This document shows, piece after piece, positions 63,097 to 64,000 of a stretch of 64,000 nucleotides of DNA (its first letter is position 1; each line of letters starts with the position of its first letter). The notes beneath the pieces were generated by a model. It was not told the origin of the DNA. It searched no databases and saw nothing but the letters and a program-made list of their open reading frames with translations. The DNA is from Mucilaginibacter sp. UR6-1 (lineage in GTDB: Bacteria > Bacteroidota > Bacteroidia > Sphingobacteriales > Sphingobacteriaceae): assembly GCF_020880975.1 (NCBI RefSeq), contig NZ_JAJIWP010000001.1, positions 124,001 to 188,000 of the forward strand. Reading direction: 5' to 3'. Both the position numbers and the translations under genes were made by a program.

Positions 63097-63717
63097 GTGA
63101 AAATTAAGGTTTGCGGTTTAAAGATTCCGGATAATATAAGTGAAGTTGCAGTATTGCAGCCCGATTATATGGGGTTTATATGTTACGACAGATCGCCAAG
63201 GTATATTGATGAACTTGAGGCGGATGATTTGAATGATGTTCCCGTAAATATTATCAGAACAGGAGTTTTTGTTAATGAAGATGCCGATCAGATCAATGGG
63301 CTGATCGAAAAATATAACTTTAAAGCTATCCAGCTACATGGCAGCGAAACACCTGAGTTTTGTGCGCAGTTTAAAGGCAGGGTGCAGGTAATAAAGGCTT
63401 TTGGTATAGATGTTCATTTTGATTTTGACACGCTTAAACCTTACGAAAATGTGTTGGACATATTTTTGTTCGATACCAAAACCGCGGCACATGGGGGCTC
63501 AGGCAAAACGTTTGACTGGCAGGTGTTAAAGAATTATACACTCCATGTACCATTCTTCCTTTCAGGTGGCATTGGTTTAGAGAACCTGGAAGAAGTGAAA
63601 AAGATCGATCACCCGCAGTTAGCCGGGCTTGATCTGAACAGTCGCTTTGAGCTATCGCCCGGAAATAAAGATATAAATAAGCTGAAACAGGCTTTTGAAA
63701 TAATTAAGCAACTATAA
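63097..63717 (+). CDS. trpF: Phosphoribosylanthranilate isomerase
   Basis: A 206-residue (beta/alpha)8 isomerase. The signature KIKVCGLKIPDNI with the catalytic Cys (C6) is at the start; the C-terminal phosphate loop FFLSGGIGLENLEEV and LDLNSRFELSPG follow, with catalytic Asp in FDTKTA. It converts PRA to CdRP. Translation begins at GTG 63097, 2 bases after the trpD stop, and there is no ATG that would keep the essential first strand. Its stop TAA overlaps the ATG of trpB by one base. Confidence 0.94.
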   Translation: MKIKVCGLKIPDNISEVAVLQPDYMGFICYDRSPRYIDELEADDLNDVPVNIIRTGVFVNEDADQINGLIEKYNFKAIQLHGSETPEFCAQFKGRVQVIKAFGIDVHFDFDTLKPYENVLDIFLFDTKTAAHGGSGKTFDWQVLKNYTLHVPFFLSGGIGLENLEEVKKIDHPQLAGLDLNSRFELSPGNKDINKLKQAFEIIKQL

Positions 63718-64000
63718 TGCACATGAAATACGGAGTTGATGAACATGGTTATTACGGCGATTTTGGCGGAGCCTACATTCCCGAAATGCTGTACCCCAAT
63801 ATTGAGGCCTTGCGCGCACAGTACCTCAAAGTACTGGATGATGATGATTTTAAAGCTGAGTACGATCAGTTATTGAAAGATTATGTTGGCCGCCCTTCGC
63901 CATTGTACCATGCCAAACGTTATTCAGAAAAATATGGCGCTAATATTTTTTTCAAGCGCGAGGATCTGAACCACACCGGCTCGCACAAAATAAACAATGC
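63717..64000 (+). CDS. trpB: Tryptophan synthase beta chain, C-terminus beyond the window
   Basis: The first 94 codons are present and the frame is open at the right edge. It reads MHMKYGVDEHGYYGDFGGAYIP, then RPSPLYHAKRYSEKYG and FKREDLNHTGSHKINNA; the PLP-binding Lys is the K in HTGSHKIN. It makes tryptophan from indole and serine with PLP. The start is ATG 63717, overlapping the trpF stop (TAATG), or ATG 63723. It is the third gene of the leader-controlled operon; trpA is expected next. Confidence 0.93.
   Translation, partial: MHMKYGVDEHGYYGDFGGAYIPEMLYPNIEALRAQYLKVLDDDDFKAEYDQLLKDYVGRPSPLYHAKRYSEKYGANIFFKREDLNHTGSHKINN

Overview
The window looks like chromosomal DNA of a Bacteroidota, most likely a Sphingobacteriaceae member of the Mucilaginibacter/Pedobacter type. 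The grounds are a SusC/SusD pair with DUF4998/DUF5013 and DUF5000-type lipoproteins, a TonB receptor with a carboxypeptidase-regulatory-like N-terminal domain, a MurF-Alr fusion, and many promoters with the Bacteroidota -7 element TAnnTTTG. The genus is an inference from gene style, not from a marker-gene comparison. Many of the longest open frames begin at TTG or GTG codons a few residues before a credible ATG; the starts given here are the corrected ones.

Bases 1-9800 are signalling genes. They hold a cut-off receiver-like protein, a single-domain response regulator, a large hybrid histidine kinase with an HNOBA-like sensor, a glycosyltransferase, and a three-gene operon (cyclic-nucleotide-domain histidine kinase, receiver fused to a thioredoxin-reductase-like flavoprotein, UBP zinc finger), then a PAS kinase. 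Bases 9900-18420 hold small housekeeping-type genes, a TonB siderophore receptor with its PepSY membrane partner, a dicarboxylate/amino-acid symporter, an M1 aminopeptidase and a VOC protein.

Bases 18530-30750 are the most coherent accessory block. A secreted GH127 (beta-L-arabinofuranosidase family) diverges from a complete trans-4-hydroxyproline catabolic operon (deaminase, 2-oxoglutarate-semialdehyde dehydrogenase, epimerase, D-amino-acid dehydrogenase), followed by an AraC regulator, a DUF5695 protein and a second AraC regulator. Together these fit use of arabinosylated hydroxyproline-rich plant wall glycoproteins.

Bases 30870-49690 hold an esterase, an AT-rich dGTPase-like gene that looks transferred, a deletion scar joining an SDR remnant to an AraC remnant, and a SusC/SusD surface-glycan locus. 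A carbohydrate cassette follows (clan GH-A-like lipoprotein, GH114-like lipoprotein, quinone reductase, GH78 rhamnosidase), lying between two identical tRNA-Gly genes. Bases 49700-61820 are mostly housekeeping: tRNA-Leu, recX, murF-alr, DUF502, a sodium symporter, a LOG-like protein, a TlpA-type thiol protein, an MFS exporter, recR, a glycosyltransferase and an SDR.

The window ends in a tryptophan operon (trpD, trpF, start of trpB). It is preceded by a 15-residue leader peptide with three consecutive Trp codons and a terminator hairpin, so the operon appears to be controlled by ribosome-mediated attenuation.
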